Positions 63,151-64,000 of a stretch of 64,000 nt of DNA are shown piece after piece. The notes beneath the pieces were generated by a model, which was not told where the DNA came from, ran no database searches, and saw nothing but the letters and a program-made list of their open reading frames with translations. The position numbers were made by a program, and so were the translations under genes. How positions within the stretch are numbered: the first letter of the stretch is position 1; the number at the start of each line of letters is the position of its first letter. The stretch is from Thermomonas sp. HDW16 (GTDB taxonomy: Bacteria; Pseudomonadota; Gammaproteobacteria; Xanthomonadales; Xanthomonadaceae), in assembly GCF_011302915.1 (NCBI RefSeq), contig NZ_CP049872.1, forward strand, positions 2,108,001-2,172,000, given 5' to 3'.

Positions 63151-63249
63151 CATCGGGCATGCACCCGTCGCGCTAAAATCGCGGCTCGCACCATCCCAAT
63201 CCGTACACCCAAGCGCTGGCGCACCGCGTCCGGCGCGGAAGCCTTTTGC

Positions 63250-64000
63250 ATGTCGCCAAGCAACAAGTCGTTGTCCCTGCCGGTTCTCTCGCTGAACGTC
63301 CCCCTGCCTCGCGCTGGCCAGTCCCGCGCGTACTGGCGCGCGCCGGCTTCGACCAGCGGACTTGCGGTCGCCATCGCCAGCGCCGCTGCACGCCTCGACT
63401 CACCACTGCTGGTGGTGGCCCGCGACAACCACGCCGCGCACCAGATCGAAGCCGACCTGCACACCCTGCTCGGCACCGACGCAGCGCTGCCGGTCTTGAA
63501 CTTCCCTGACTGGGAAACCCTGCCCTACGACCGCTTCAGTCCACACCCGAACATCGTCAGCCAGCGCCTGGCCACGCTCGCCCGCCTGCCGGAACTGAAA
63601 CGCGGCATCGTCGTGGTGCCGGTGGCAACGCTGATGCAGCGCGTCGCCCCGCGCGGCCACGTGATCGGCAGCCGCTTCGATTTCAAGCTCGGCCAACGCC
63701 TCGACCTCGACAACGAAAAACGCCGGCTCGAATCCGCCGGCTACCGCTACGCCCAGCAGGTATTCGATCCCGGCGATTTCGCCGTGCGCGGCGGCCTGCT
63801 CGACGTGTATCCGATGGGCGCCGATGCACCATTCCGCATCGAGCTGCTCGACGACGAAATCGAATCGATTCGCGCCTTCGATCCGGAATCGCAGCGTTCG
63901 CTGGACAGGATCGAACGCATCGAACTGTTGCCGGGTCGCGAGGTACCGCTCGACGACGCACCCATCAAGCGCGCACTGGATGCATTGCGCGACCGCTTCG
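63250..64000 (+). CDS. mfd: Transcription-repair coupling factor Mfd, 3' end outside window
   Basis: The frame opens at ATG 63250 (MSPSNKSLSLPVLSLN) and is still open at base 64000, giving the first 250 residues. The UvrB-like N-terminal module is clear: LLVVARDNHAAHQIEADL, LNFPDWETLPYDRFSPHPNI (about 97-116) and the conserved DPGDFAVRGGLLDVYPMG (about 174-191). Mfd removes stalled RNA polymerase and recruits UvrA. The helicase part lies beyond the window. Confidence 0.95.
   Translation, partial: MSPSNKSLSLPVLSLNVPLPRAGQSRAYWRAPASTSGLAVAIASAAARLDSPLLVVARDNHAAHQIEADLHTLLGTDAALPVLNFPDWETLPYDRFSPHPNIVSQRLATLARLPELKRGIVVVPVATLMQRVAPRGHVIGSRFDFKLGQRLDLDNEKRRLESAGYRYAQQVFDPGDFAVRGGLLDVYPMGADAPFRIELLDDEIESIRAFDPESQRSLDRIERIELLPGREVPLDDAPIKRALDALRDRF

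Overview
The window is a high-GC, gene-dense stretch of chromosome from a gammaproteobacterium, most likely of the Xanthomonadaceae/Lysobacteraceae (Lysobacter, Luteimonas or Thermomonas type). This rests on recognisable families and gene order: a KDO kinase with a family 9 heptosyltransferase, DUF6165, a short NAD-type isocitrate dehydrogenase, CreBCD, and the tig-clpP-clpX-lon-hupB-ppiD order. The genus is inference only. No rRNA genes, CRISPR array or chromosomal origin were seen. The window opens inside a DUF58 gene and closes inside mfd.

Layout. 1-3254: end of a DUF58/transglutaminase gene pair and an Slp-type lipoprotein. 3271-6348 (minus): dnaX-ybaB-recR-HIT, preceded by the SRP 4.5S RNA gene (ffs). 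6666-12288: a 5.6-kb integrated element bounded by a 17-bp copy of the tRNA-Ser(GGA) 3' end. It carries two tyrosine recombinases, a RepL-like winged-helix protein, a membrane protein of unknown function, a small basic protein and a run of four hairpins. 12272-16150 (minus): tRNA-Ser(GGA), then the cluster transcribed kdkA-MBL hydrolase-moaA-moaC-moaD-moaE. 16172-22206: heptosyltransferase, DUF6165, tRNA-Ser(CGA), PP2C phosphatase, dnaQ, rnhA, a methyltransferase, gloB and a lytic transglycosylase. 22251-32049: fabI, then the protein quality control block tig-clpP-clpX-lon-hupB-ppiD (minus), with tRNA-Asp and tRNA-Val inside it. 32233-32980: five tRNAs (Lys, His, Arg, Pro, Leu). 33072-38908: YccA-type protein, NhaC-type antiporter, isocitrate dehydrogenase, AhpD-like protein, glutaredoxin, BepA-like protease.

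38912-44747 is a phosphate unit: a three-repeat Pho box, phoB, phoR, ppk and ppx in one direction, linking phosphate sensing to polyphosphate synthesis and breakdown. 45244-50598 holds an S9 peptidase and a GntR-ABC transporter operon with a clear inverted-repeat operator. 50834-55732 holds a glycosyltransferase/PAP2 pair, an M28 peptidase, a nitrilase-family amidase and an acetyltransferase. 55753-59537 is a creB-creC-creD envelope stress unit with a near-consensus cre tag before creD. 59698-64000 holds rlmJ, a CDF metal transporter, a DUF808 protein, a GNAT acetyltransferase and the start of mfd.

The most unusual points are these. The integrated element has separated ffs from the tRNA-Ser gene that would otherwise lie 29 bp upstream. 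The element has paired GTACCA repeats near both ends and an array of four hairpins. Two roughly 86-bp hairpin repeats (45159-45244 and 59597-59683) lie in opposite orientation and carry a base change that is compensated in both arms. Further unrelated intergenic palindromes lie between creC and creD, upstream of the glycosyltransferase gene, and between ffs and dnaX.
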